Source: Pseudomonadota bacterium
GTDB lineage: Bacteria > Desulfobacterota > Desulfobacteria > Desulfobacterales > RPRI01
Direction: 5' to 3'
Length of the DNA stretch: 8,731 nt
Assembly (NCBI GenBank): GCA_018830925.1
Contig: JAHJRK010000273.1
Span: forward strand, 1 to 8,731
Below, one piece after another: positions 1-5,547 of the stretch. Below the pieces are notes generated by a model, which ran no database searches, was not told where the DNA came from, and was given only the letters and a program-made list of their open reading frames with translations. Position 1 is the first letter of the stretch. The number at the start of each line of letters is the position of its first letter. Both the position numbers and the translations under genes were made by a program.

Positions 1-1
1 A

Positions 2-60
2 TATTGCAAAATTCTTCTGGAAGATGAGATTAAAAAAATAGGTTCTTCTCCCAATTAGTT
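2..60 (+). pseudogene. HEPN-like cassette gene, upstream fragment cut by the IS
   Basis: The frame starting at base 2 is open from the window edge and reads YCKILLEDEIKKIGSSPN up to the insertion sequence, where a TAG (56-58) follows. The frame resumes in register after the element at 1536 with AAT GGA TTG. Skipping 53-1535 gives a continuous reading of SSPN followed by GLLKSAVQRL. The fragment is therefore the middle of one cassette 1 gene disrupted by the element; the N-terminal part lies outside the window. Function is discussed under the downstream fragment. Confidence 0.6.
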
Positions 61-85
61 GGTAACGTTCAAAAGGTGGGGCAAA
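61..85 (+). repeat. IS left terminal inverted repeat
   Basis: The repeat begins GGTAACGTTCAAAAGGTGGG and continues GCAAA. It matches the reverse complement of 1511-1535 at 24 of 25 positions. The transposase stop codon (TGA, complement of 69-71) and its last codons lie inside this repeat. Confidence 0.92.
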
Positions 86-1439
86 GGTTGATTCCGACGG
101 TTTGAATATTAATGTTGAAATAACCTTTGATACCCAGTTTCTCTTTCCAGTATTGTTCCCATTTATCTTTTGCGTATTGTTTAATCAGGATCATTTTCGA
201 CAGATTTGTCACTGCTGCATCGGACCATCCCCAGGCAATTCTTTTTAGACGACGACCGATCTCTCGGAATACACGTTCAAGAAGAGATGTTGTTTTTGGG
301 GCAATGATTCCTGTGGACAACCAAAGTTCAATGTTTGTAAACAGCCGCTTTGACAAGCTTTCCAAGTAAGAGGCCCCTTTTTGGTATCCTTTTTCATAAA
401 AGGTGCTGATCAATTCCCGGACTTCTTTTTTGCTCGTCTCGTATCGAGTCCTTACGGGTTCTTTGTCCTCCTCCTTGAGAATCTCAAAATCCCCGGCCGG
501 CAACTCGATGCCGACCAACTGTTTTACCTTATCGATTGGTGGTTGGCTTTCTTTTTTCTTTAATCCATCTTCCCAGAGGGCATAATACAATCCCCGGGGA
601 GCGTGCCAGGTACAGCGTTGCGCCTCAGCCACGCCTGAAAGAAAATCGTCCAAACCCGGCTCCCCATCATAGACAAAGGGAATCGAATGATCTGCCGTTT
701 CTTTTATCCGTGCCCTGATAGCATTATCTATTTCCGACCAGGAGGTGTTGACAAAAGAACCGAGGGGAACAACTCTACCCTGCTGCGAAATCCCAATGAT
801 AGTCCTTAGCTCGCCCTTAGACCCTTTGTGCTGCTTTACCCCGGTGCCGTCTGCCATGATCCCGGATAAATCTTCTGCAGGAATACGATCCTGAAATGTC
901 TTGTCAATATCACTGCCAACAACAATATTATGAATGCCGCCCAATGAAATGTCTATGGATCTCCCTTCAATCAGACGACGATAGTTGGTATCAATCACCG
1001 CCTCAGTAACCTCGTGTTCAACATTTGTTTCTTTTCGACTATAGGGGGTTACCTGCAGGGCATTCAACAACGGAGAATAACGGGCGCCACAGGTGAGACA
1101 TTCTGCCCTCCTCACTTCCATGTCGAGACAACCAAAAACTGTCTTGATCTTCCTGTTGCGGTGTCCCCTCCGGTAAACTTTACGACCACGGCAAAAACGC
1201 TCCTCGGCATCATCCTTACGTACATGGCGGCCCAGTCCCTTCCTCATCTTACTGGGATAAATCTGAGTCTGAGTCAACCGATCCATTATCAAATCATCAT
1301 ATGACATGAGAATCTGTTTCAATATCAGAAGTACCAGAGAATCCTTAAGCTCTTTTAATTTATACACGATCTCGTTCAGATTCACTTTTCCTATTGCCAG
1401 ATCAAAATCACATGTTATACTGATGCGTCTTTTCATCAC
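69..1439 (-). CDS. IS transposase, Mutator/IS256-like DDE superfamily (ISH6-like)
   Basis: This 456-residue protein catalyses movement of the surrounding element. Acidic residues placed as in DDE transposases are D197 in IMADGTG, D258 in VYDGEPG and E389 in SLLERVFREI. A pair of cysteines, CLTC (114-117), may form a zinc-binding DNA-recognition knuckle before the catalytic core. The TWHAPRGLYYAL segment (277-288) follows the second Asp as in Mutator-like enzymes. The C-terminal region is rich in Arg and Lys (FREIGRRLKRIAWGW, 391-405). The gene may start at GTG (complement of 1437-1439) or the next codon, ATG; AAGGA lies 6 nt upstream of the GTG. The reading frame is intact, so the element could be active. 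Its stop codon falls in the terminal repeat. Assignment to transposase is firm; the family name is less certain. Confidence 0.88.
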   Translation of the reverse strand: MMKRRISITCDFDLAIGKVNLNEIVYKLKELKDSLVLLILKQILMSYDDLIMDRLTQTQIYPSKMRKGLGRHVRKDDAEERFCRGRKVYRRGHRNRKIKTVFGCLDMEVRRAECLTCGARYSPLLNALQVTPYSRKETNVEHEVTEAVIDTNYRRLIEGRSIDISLGGIHNIVVGSDIDKTFQDRIPAEDLSGIMADGTGVKQHKGSKGELRTIIGISQQGRVVPLGSFVNTSWSEIDNAIRARIKETADHSIPFVYDGEPGLDDFLSGVAEAQRCTWHAPRGLYYALWEDGLKKKESQPPIDKVKQLVGIELPAGDFEILKEEDKEPVRTRYETSKKEVRELISTFYEKGYQKGASYLESLSKRLFTNIELWLSTGIIAPKTTSLLERVFREIGRRLKRIAWGWSDAAVTNLSKMILIKQYAKDKWEQYWKEKLGIKGYFNINIQTVGINLCPTF

Positions 1440-1510
1440 GGTCTTTCCTTAAAGGTTTTTGTTTCGCAAAACATACCCTAAAGAGAGACCGTGATTTTTT
1501 CAATTTAATT

Positions 1511-1535
1511 TTTGACCCACCTTTTGAACGTTACC
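1511..1535 (-). repeat. IS right terminal inverted repeat
   Basis: Read on the minus strand it begins GGTAACGTTCAAAAGGTGGG and continues TCAAA, differing from the left repeat by one base. It lies about 70 bp upstream of the transposase start, leaving room for a promoter next to the repeat. Confidence 0.92.
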
Positions 1536-1700
1536 AATGGATTGCTGAAATCTGCGGTTCAGCGTCTAACAGATGCAGTCCGTCAATTTAGAAATTTCGT
1601 ACATCTCGAAAAAGAGGCTTCTTCAAGGCATGCCCTTTCAAAAGCAACTGCGAAAGGCGCAGTTTCATCAATATTTACTTTGATTAATGATTTTCACTGA
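1536..1700 (+). pseudogene. HEPN-like cassette gene, C-terminal fragment after the IS
   Basis: This frame encodes NGLLKSAVQRLTDAV, then RQFRNFVHLEKE, then an Ala/Lys-rich helix (SKATAKGAVSSIF), and stops at TGA 1698-1700. It continues the fragment at 2-60 once the IS is removed. The RQFRNFVH segment has the R-(x)n-H arrangement (Arg16 to His23 of the fragment, Rx6H) typical of HEPN-type helical proteins, many of which are RNases of abortive-infection or toxin systems. Similar C-termini occur in small proteins annotated only as hypothetical, so HEPN is a motif-level suggestion. The attC R'' box starts 3 bases after the stop, as expected for a cassette gene. The gene is broken by the IS. Confidence 0.6.
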
Positions 1701-1702
1701 GG

Positions 1703-1758
1703 GTCCAACAAAGGCAATACAGCCGATCGCTACGCTCCGGCTGATCTCTACGTTATAT
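1703..1758 (+). other. attC recombination site A (end of cassette 1)
   Basis: R'' box GTCCAAC at 1703-1709 and R' box GTTATAT at 1752-1758, with the cut expected between 1752 and 1753. The inner stem pairs CAGCCG (1720-1725) with CGGCTG (1738-1743) around a 12-nt loop. R'' and R' do not pair here because the TT-and-after part belongs to the next cassette; that part pairs with the R'' box at 3305. The start of cassette 1 should carry GTTGGAC upstream of the window. Confidence 0.82.
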
Positions 1759-1807
1759 GGTTGTATAAATAATTGCAAATAGGTTGTAAGGGGATGATGG
1801 GGGTAAA

Positions 1808-3310
1808 ATGAAACTCTATCTTAATGAACTGGCTCCTTGGGAAAGAAAGAATGAATATTTGCATAATATTCAACTTGGAAAGGATGTCAAATCACAAACG
1901 TCAATTTTGCATGACGCCATTAATAACCAAACCCGTGCTCAGTTAGCCACCGCAAGTGCAATTATTGCCAGCCAAGAGAGAATTGCTGAAGGCATAGGCG
2001 GGCTATCCCTTGGTATTGATCGAGTAGGACAAGGCATCGAAGGGCTTCAAGCAACTTTTGAGTGGGGGATTTCAGAAGTCGTATGGCAGATAGAACAAAA
2101 CAGAGAGGTCTTAAAAAGCATATTAGAAGTTCTCATGACGCCCCTCGATACGCAAGCAAGGGAGCGACGAAAAAGAGCGGAAAATGCATATTCAAATGGT
2201 TGGATTGATGATTCTGAAGATGAGTTTCTTGAATCGGAAAAACTTAATAGATATGATTTCGCAATCCATATTAGTTTAGGAATGATATATTTATTTCAAA
2301 AAATTGACAAAAACAAGGCACTTGAATATTTTGAAAAAGCAATAAAGTATGCGGCACCAGAGTCAAAATATTATACCAGTTATGCCTTGTTATATAAGGC
2401 ATTGATAAAGCGAGATATGGGTCAATTGGAGGAAGCAGGAAAATGTACTGATGAAGCAATTAAGTTATGCCCCAAATACGCTGAAGCTATATTTCAAAAT
2501 GCCCAATATAATGCACTTCAAGGCAAGTTAGAGCCAGCATTGTCGTCCCTTCAACAAGCAATAGAACTTGATCAGACTTACTGCCTAAAGGCAGATTCTT
2601 GTCAAGAATTTGATGGGATTAGGGATCAGGTTAAAAGTCTATTCCTAAATTTTCAACAAAATGAGAATGATAAAGCATACAAAAGATGGGAGGAGCTGAA
2701 TAAACAATTATCATTTATTTGCCAATTGTCTTCCGAGGTTGACAACATAGTTGATAGCAATGAATTATCATCAAAATTCAAAAACCTTAATCTAAGCAAT
2801 GAATTATCAAAAATCAAGAAATTAATTGACAGGGAATCAATACTTGATGTTCGGAATGCAAATTTGCAACTCACCGATATTGGAGAAGACATCTCCAAAT
2901 TCGTAAACGATACAAAACGCCGTTGCAACGAAATTATAGTTGTGGAAGAATCAAAGAGCAAAAGTTATCAATATGATATTCAACAAAATGAACAACGACA
3001 AAAGGCTCTATCAATTTCGTTTATTAAAGCAATCCCCTTCGGAATTTTTCTTGGTTCAATTGGCGGTTCTATTATCGGTGGAATCGTCGGATCAATAACC
3101 ACGCCTTCTATAGGTATTATAGTTGGCGCTTGTGTATTAATTGGTTTATATAAATGGATTTTCGATATCAAATTTGAACACGAAACAATTGGAAATAGAT
3201 TTAGAGACGCCCCACAAAATGTGAATGAACTAATAGAAAAGCTAGAAAAACACAAATCTAATGCAAAGAAGTTAAAAGCATTAAATTTTGACAGAAATAA
3301 GACCATATAA
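1808..3310 (+). CDS. TPR-repeat protein with C-terminal double membrane segment (cassette 2)
   Basis: This 500-residue protein is the whole cargo of a 1633-bp cassette. Residues 40-110 are a helical region with short periodic repeats (IAEGIGGLSLGIDRV, GQGIEGLQATFEWG) that looks like a coiled coil. Degenerate TPR units follow at about 116-148, 152-184, 188-221 and 223-256, including ALEYFEKAIKY and LEPALSSLQQAIELD. Residues 285-400 are charged, helical and Lys/Glu rich. Residues 405-452 form two glycine-rich hydrophobic helices (GIFLGSIGGSIIGGIVG and IGIIVGACVLIGLY), after which a basic coiled tail ends the protein. There is no signal peptide. The start ATG has GGGGG about 5 nt upstream. The stop TAA lies inside the attC R'' box. 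No enzyme motif is visible and I cannot name the function. TPR-plus-membrane layout suggests a membrane-anchored scaffold or effector, possibly in defence, but that is inference. Confidence 0.85.
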   Translation: MKLYLNELAPWERKNEYLHNIQLGKDVKSQTSILHDAINNQTRAQLATASAIIASQERIAEGIGGLSLGIDRVGQGIEGLQATFEWGISEVVWQIEQNREVLKSILEVLMTPLDTQARERRKRAENAYSNGWIDDSEDEFLESEKLNRYDFAIHISLGMIYLFQKIDKNKALEYFEKAIKYAAPESKYYTSYALLYKALIKRDMGQLEEAGKCTDEAIKLCPKYAEAIFQNAQYNALQGKLEPALSSLQQAIELDQTYCLKADSCQEFDGIRDQVKSLFLNFQQNENDKAYKRWEELNKQLSFICQLSSEVDNIVDSNELSSKFKNLNLSNELSKIKKLIDRESILDVRNANLQLTDIGEDISKFVNDTKRRCNEIIVVEESKSKSYQYDIQQNEQRQKALSISFIKAIPFGIFLGSIGGSIIGGIVGSITTPSIGIIVGACVLIGLYKWIFDIKFEHETIGNRFRDAPQNVNELIEKLEKHKSNAKKLKALNFDRNKTI

Positions 3311-3391
3311 CCAATCAATCAACCCGACGCCGGGATCGGGCTGTGGTTTCCCGCTTATCTGTGGCGGCGCGGGTTATCTCTATCGTTAGAC
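3305..3391 (+). other. attC recombination site B (end of cassette 2)
   Basis: R'' box ATATAAC (3305-3311) overlaps the stop codon of the TPR gene and pairs with the R' box at 1752-1758, closing cassette 2. R' box is GTTAGAC (3385-3391), a perfect GTTRRRY match. The inner arms AACCCGACGCC (3321-3331) and GGCGCGGGTT (3366-3375) pair with one unpaired A at 3327. Such an extrahelical base is what lets integrases choose the bottom strand of attC. Confidence 0.88.
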
Positions 3392-3523
3392 GAATTTAAG
3401 GCGAATATAAAAACCATATTTGGTCAGCAACTAACCGGTCCAGCCATAAAAGCTGCAGAAGACTTTTGGAGCAATTGGACCTCATTTGCCACACTGATTT
3501 CTGCTCGTTCCCTGGCTGTCCAT

Positions 3524-3895
3524 GTGGATGCCTTGCGGTTTAGTCGGAATTTCCCTGAATACAAACGCTACAAAACTTGGAGAGGAGCAGGGATTATTAC
3601 GTTCATTGTTGCCATCATTGGTTTTTTCTTTTCTTGGAAGATTGGCGCGGTGATTACTGCGTTCGGTGCTGGTTTTTACTATTGGAGCAGTCGAGTAAGA
3701 TTTAACGACGCTAAGTACTTTGCCGAGAAGCTCATGAAGGAAGCAACCCTAAACCCATCGAGCGGAGGGTATGCGGGACTTTGCGCAAACTACATTGCGG
3801 GTATCATTCAGATTGTGTCCCCATCAGGTTCGGCACACTGGCCGCAATATCCGTCCAATGTTATAAACGGGGAACGAACATTCATAGCAACATAA
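3524..3895 (+). CDS. Two-pass membrane protein of unknown function (cassette 3)
   Basis: From the GTG at 3524 this gives 123 residues. Two hydrophobic helices, GAGIITFIVAIIGFFF (21-36) and GAVITAFGAGFYYW (41-54), are joined by a very short turn. Before them is a basic, aromatic stretch (PEYKRYKTWR); after them a soluble tail with GGYAGLCANYIAG. The GTG has no ribosome-binding site, and the same frame is open and protein-like for 46 more codons upstream, starting exactly at the cassette edge (3386: LDEFKANIKTIFG), but with no ATG, GTG or TTG. The original N-terminus is therefore probably MDEFKANIK with its start codon damaged (see findings), and the gene may be poorly translated. The layout recalls small 2-TM effectors such as SLATT proteins, but I cannot confirm that family. 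The stop TAA (3893-3895) lies 4 bp before the attC. Confidence 0.65.
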   Translation: MDALRFSRNFPEYKRYKTWRGAGIITFIVAIIGFFFSWKIGAVITAFGAGFYYWSSRVRFNDAKYFAEKLMKEATLNPSSGGYAGLCANYIAGIIQIVSPSGSAHWPQYPSNVINGERTFIAT

Positions 3896-3899
3896 ATTG

Positions 3900-3962
3900 G
3901 CATAACCAAGTGGTGCACCGGATCGCCGAAAAAGCCGGCTCCCGGTGACCTCTGCGTTGGCC
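3900..3962 (+). other. attC recombination site C (end of cassette 3)
   Basis: R'' box GCATAAC (3900-3906) and R' box GTTGGCC (3956-3962). Inner stem: CACCGG (3916-3921) pairs with CCGGTG (3942-3947), G3915 is unpaired, and GGT (3912-3914) pairs with ACC (3948-3950). A small top hairpin joins GCCG (3925-3928) to CGGC (3936-3939). The single bulged base in an otherwise perfect arm is typical of attC. Confidence 0.87.
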
Positions 3963-3971
3963 AAAAATGAA

Positions 3972-4020
3972 TTGACTAAACACTATCGATCGTGCCATTG
4001 TAATACCAAATATTATCGAT
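3972..4020 (+). promoter_or_regulatory. Possible promoter/operator of the toxin-antitoxin cassette
   Basis: TTGACT (3972-3977) could be a -35 box, with a weak CATTGT (3996-4001) after 18 nt as a -10 box. The heptamer TATCGAT, containing the palindrome ATCGAT, occurs at 3984-3990 and again at 4014-4020, 30 bp apart, about three helical turns. AbrB-type antitoxins usually bind their own promoter as dimers, so these may be operator half-sites. The evidence is sequence pattern only. Confidence 0.3.
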
Positions 4021-4029
4021 GGGGGTTCT

Positions 4030-4239
4030 ATGATGCAAACAGTCACTGTCTCACCAAAATTTCAGGTCGTTATCCCCAGAACAGTAAGGGAATCTTTACG
4101 TCTTCGCCCAGGACAAAAAATGCAAGTTATTGAATATGAAGGACGAGTCGAACTTATCCCTGAACGAGATATCTCAGAACTGCGCGGGTTCCTTAAAGGT
4201 ATAAATACTGAATTCGAAAGAGAGGAAGATAGACTATGA
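4030..4239 (+). CDS. AbrB/SpoVT-type antitoxin (VapB-like)
   Basis: This 69-residue protein is the antitoxin half of a toxin-antitoxin pair. The N-terminal swapped-hairpin DNA-binding fold is recognisable: VTVSPKFQVVIPRTVRESLRLRPGQKMQV (residues 5-33, shown here in parts: VSPKFQVVIP, then LRLRPGQKMQV). The acidic tail FEREEDRL probably wraps around the toxin. GGGGG lies about 5 nt before the first of two tandem ATG codons (4030 and 4033). Its TGA overlaps the toxin ATG by four bases (ATGA), indicating translational coupling. In this family the antitoxin blocks the toxin's active site and represses its own operon; both roles are inferred from the family. Two-gene toxin-antitoxin cassettes are common in large integron arrays, where they are thought to stabilise the array. 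Confidence 0.9.
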   Translation: MMQTVTVSPKFQVVIPRTVRESLRLRPGQKMQVIEYEGRVELIPERDISELRGFLKGINTEFEREEDRL

Positions 4240-4610
4240 ATATCATAGATTCTTCCGGCTGGCTCGAATATTTCGCAGACGGACCGAACGCAGAGCACTT
4301 TCAGCGTCCTTTGAAAGATATTGCTTCGCTTATTGTTCCAGTGATAACCATCTATGAAGTCTTCAAGGTTGTTCTTCGGGAATCTGGTGAGAATGAAGCA
4401 CTTCAAGCAGTCGCGGCTATGCTGAAAGGTACGGTCGTCGACATGACAGTCAATCTTGCAATCTCTGCCTCAAAACTGAGTTTGCAGCATAAGCTACCAA
4501 TGGCTGACAGTATTATTTTCGCAACAGCGCAGGCATTAGATGCTACCATCTGGACGCAGGACTCAGACTTCAAAAACAAACCTGGTGTGAAATATTTCTC
4601 TAAAAAATAA
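4236..4610 (+). CDS. PIN-domain toxin RNase (VapC-like)
   Basis: This 124-residue protein is the expected length for a single PIN domain, a metal-dependent RNase that stops translation when freed from its antitoxin. The acidic metal-binding residues are present: D5 in NIIDSSGWLEYF, E41 in TIYEVFKV, D91 in MADSII, and D109 or D111 in WTQDSDF. They are in the right order and spacing, so the toxin looks functional. The ATG overlaps the antitoxin stop codon. The stop codon is followed 4 bases later by the attC R'' box. The RNA target cannot be read from the sequence; many VapC enzymes cut tRNA or the sarcin-ricin loop. Confidence 0.92.
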   Translation: MNIIDSSGWLEYFADGPNAEHFQRPLKDIASLIVPVITIYEVFKVVLRESGENEALQAVAAMLKGTVVDMTVNLAISASKLSLQHKLPMADSIIFATAQALDATIWTQDSDFKNKPGVKYFSKK

Positions 4611-4614
4611 AACC

Positions 4615-4701
4615 AGCCAACCAAACAGTGGATCGGACAGGAAAAAACGCGGGGCCGATCCGGGCAACCTCCTTGGCCTGCCGCTCACTTTAGCGTTCGG
4701 C
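4615..4701 (+). other. attC recombination site D (end of cassette 4)
   Basis: R'' box AGCCAAC (4615-4621) matches the start of cassette 4 (GTTGGCC at 3956) at 6 of 7. R' box is GTTCGGC (4695-4701). Inside, GGATCGG (4630-4636) pairs with CCGATCC (4655-4661). A second small stem joins GGCA (4663-4666) and TGCC (4679-4682), and AGTG (4627-4630) can pair with CACT (4686-4689). It is one of the longer sites in the window. Confidence 0.83.
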
Positions 4702-4714
4702 TATAGGAGAAAAA

Positions 4715-4837
4715 ATGAAAGAGATTCTGCCAAATCCGCAAATGGTTGCATTTTGCGGGTTATATTGTGGTGCTTGCAAACGATACCTAAACGAAAAAAG
4801 CCGAACACCTATATGGCCATCAGTTGTCAAAAAATAA
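4715..4837 (+). pseudogene. Truncated DUF3795-like cysteine-rich protein (cassette 5)
   Basis: An ATG with AGGAG 5 nt upstream (4705-4709), 19 bases inside the cassette, opens a 40-codon frame. Residues 1-28 read MKEILPNPQMVAFCGLYCGA then CKRYLNEK, the typical start of DUF3795 proteins (C14, C18, C21), which normally go on as KCPGC and run to about 100 residues. Here the family sequence stops at residue 28 and the next bases are AGCCGAAC (4799-4806), the R'' box belonging to this cassette. The last 12 residues are read from former attC or unrelated DNA. I infer a deletion that removed the middle and end of the gene. It lacks most of the cysteine cluster and is unlikely to work. Confidence 0.6.
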
Positions 4838-4884
4838 AATCGATCTTCCTTTTTGTATAATTTCCCAATACTGATTCGTTAAAT
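4799..4884 (+). other. Remnant or degenerate attC at the array's right edge
   Basis: AGCCGAAC (4799-4806) is a perfect complement of the start of cassette 5 (4695-4702). Downstream, GTTAAAT (4878-4884) fits GTTRRRY, and ATCAGT (4819-4824) could pair with ACTGAT (4870-4875). The spacing is asymmetric and the arms are short, so this is at best a degenerate site. It may mark the junction between array and chromosome. Confidence 0.35.
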
Positions 4885-4905
4885 TTTGATTGACTGGTGG
4901 AATTT

Positions 4906-5391
4906 ATGAAGAATTTAAGACAAACTCACGGCATGGAGACGGAACAGAAAAAACAACTGTATGAACAGGTCAACATGCAGCTTCAAGAGCTTTTTTTGAA
5001 AACCAGCGACCCTGTCGCTCATATGGCTACTGCTGCCGCAGTGCTCTATCACAGGTTTGATCATTACTTCTGGTGCGGTTTTTACCGGCTTCTGGATGGT
5101 GAACTGACGGTGGGGCCGTATCAGGGCAGTCTCGCCTGTCAGGTTTTGAAAAAAGGGAGCGGTGTCTGCTGGGCCGGAATCAGCGGCGGCAAAACGGTCA
5201 TTGTAGCCGATGTGCGCCAGTTCCCGGGCCACATCGCCTGTGATCCACGTTCCGCTTCAGAAATTGTGGTTCCGGTTCGTAACCGGAAGGGGGAAATAGT
5301 GGCTGTGCTCGATGTTGACTCCGACAAGACAGACCAGTTCGACGAAACAGACGCCTCAGCCCTGGAAAAAATCAGCAAGATGATCTTTTGA
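4906..5391 (+). CDS. msrC: Free methionine-(R)-sulfoxide reductase (GAF domain)
   Basis: The enzyme reduces free methionine-R-sulfoxide in the cytoplasm, usually with thioredoxin as reductant, and so repairs oxidative damage to the methionine pool. The protein is one GAF domain of about 160 residues, the normal family length. Counting from the in-frame GTG at 4897, the three active-site cysteines are C81 (GSLACQ), C91 (GSGVCW) and C115 (HIACDP). Their spacing of 10 and 24 equals that of E. coli C84, C94 and C118. Other family signatures are WCGFY, GPYQG, FPGHIACD, SEIVVPV and VLDVDSD. ATG 4906 is chosen because GGTGG lies 6-7 nt upstream; GTG 4897 and ATG 4933 are alternatives. It has no attC after it and is more GC-rich than the cassettes, so it is probably chromosomal and not array cargo. 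Confidence 0.9.
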   Translation: MKNLRQTHGMETEQKKQLYEQVNMQLQELFLKTSDPVAHMATAAAVLYHRFDHYFWCGFYRLLDGELTVGPYQGSLACQVLKKGSGVCWAGISGGKTVIVADVRQFPGHIACDPRSASEIVVPVRNRKGEIVAVLDVDSDKTDQFDETDASALEKISKMIF

Positions 5392-5547
5392 TTCTATCCT
5401 CAGGAGTAATATCGGGTACACTCTTTATATTTGTTGTTTATAATCTGATTGCTATGAGGTGTTGGACCTGACGGTCGCGCGCATGGCAGACTCTGGGCGC
5501 GCGCCCGCAGGTCAATTCCAGTGTTCGCAAACCAGGGGGCGTTTTGT
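5392..5547. other. Intergenic stretch without a recognised gene
   Basis: A TATAAT hexamer at 5439-5444 has no good -35 partner. A GC-rich patch around 5474-5508 holds CGCGCGC-type runs that could form a short hairpin. The open frame that runs through here to the right is antisense to the glpD fragment and shows no protein-family signature. I see no RNA gene. Confidence 0.4.

Larger units (their letters stand above)
61..1535 (-). mobile_element. ISH6-like insertion sequence, 1475 bp
   Basis: The element has terminal inverted repeats of 25 bp with one mismatch (61-85 and 1511-1535), both outer ends beginning GGT. It carries one minus-strand transposase gene that fills nearly the whole interval. 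Length of about 1.4-1.5 kb, GGT ends and a single transposase of about 450 residues fit the ISH6 family, which makes 8-bp target duplications. The flanking octamers are AATTAGTT (53-60) and AATGGATT (1536-1543), matching at only 5 of 8 positions, so the duplication has decayed or the two ends come from different events. The element sits inside the reading frame of the cassette 1 gene. The family name is from recall; a Mutator/IS256-superfamily element is the safer statement. Confidence 0.85.
1..4806 (+). other. Integron gene-cassette array (five cassettes, integrase not in window)
   Basis: Five gene-sized units, all on the plus strand, are separated by four short imperfect palindromes that begin with an RYYYAAC-like box just after (or in) a stop codon and end in a GTT box. 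Recombination in integrons cuts between G and TT, so each cassette should start with a sequence complementary to its own final R'' box. Cassette 2 starts GTTATATGG (1752) and ends CCATATAAC (3303-3311), 9 of 9. Cassette 4 starts GTTGGCC and ends AGCCAAC, 6 of 7. Cassette 5 starts GTTCGGCT (4695) and has AGCCGAAC at 4799-4806, 8 of 8. Cassette 3 matches only 5 of 7. The attC bodies differ in length (about 56-87 bp) and sequence, unlike the near-identical repeats of Vibrio arrays. Without an integrase in view this is either a distal array segment or a cluster lacking an integrase. Confidence 0.85.

Noticed and set aside
4879..5400. The methionine sulfoxide reductase gene as a sixth cassette starting at GTTAAAT.
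   Set aside because: An ATTTAAC-type R'' box and attC stem should follow its stop codon; none is visible in 5392-5547.
5474..5510. GC-rich patch considered as a tRNA or small RNA.
   Set aside because: No cloverleaf arms or TTCGA-type T-loop; only short CGCGCGC self-complementarity.
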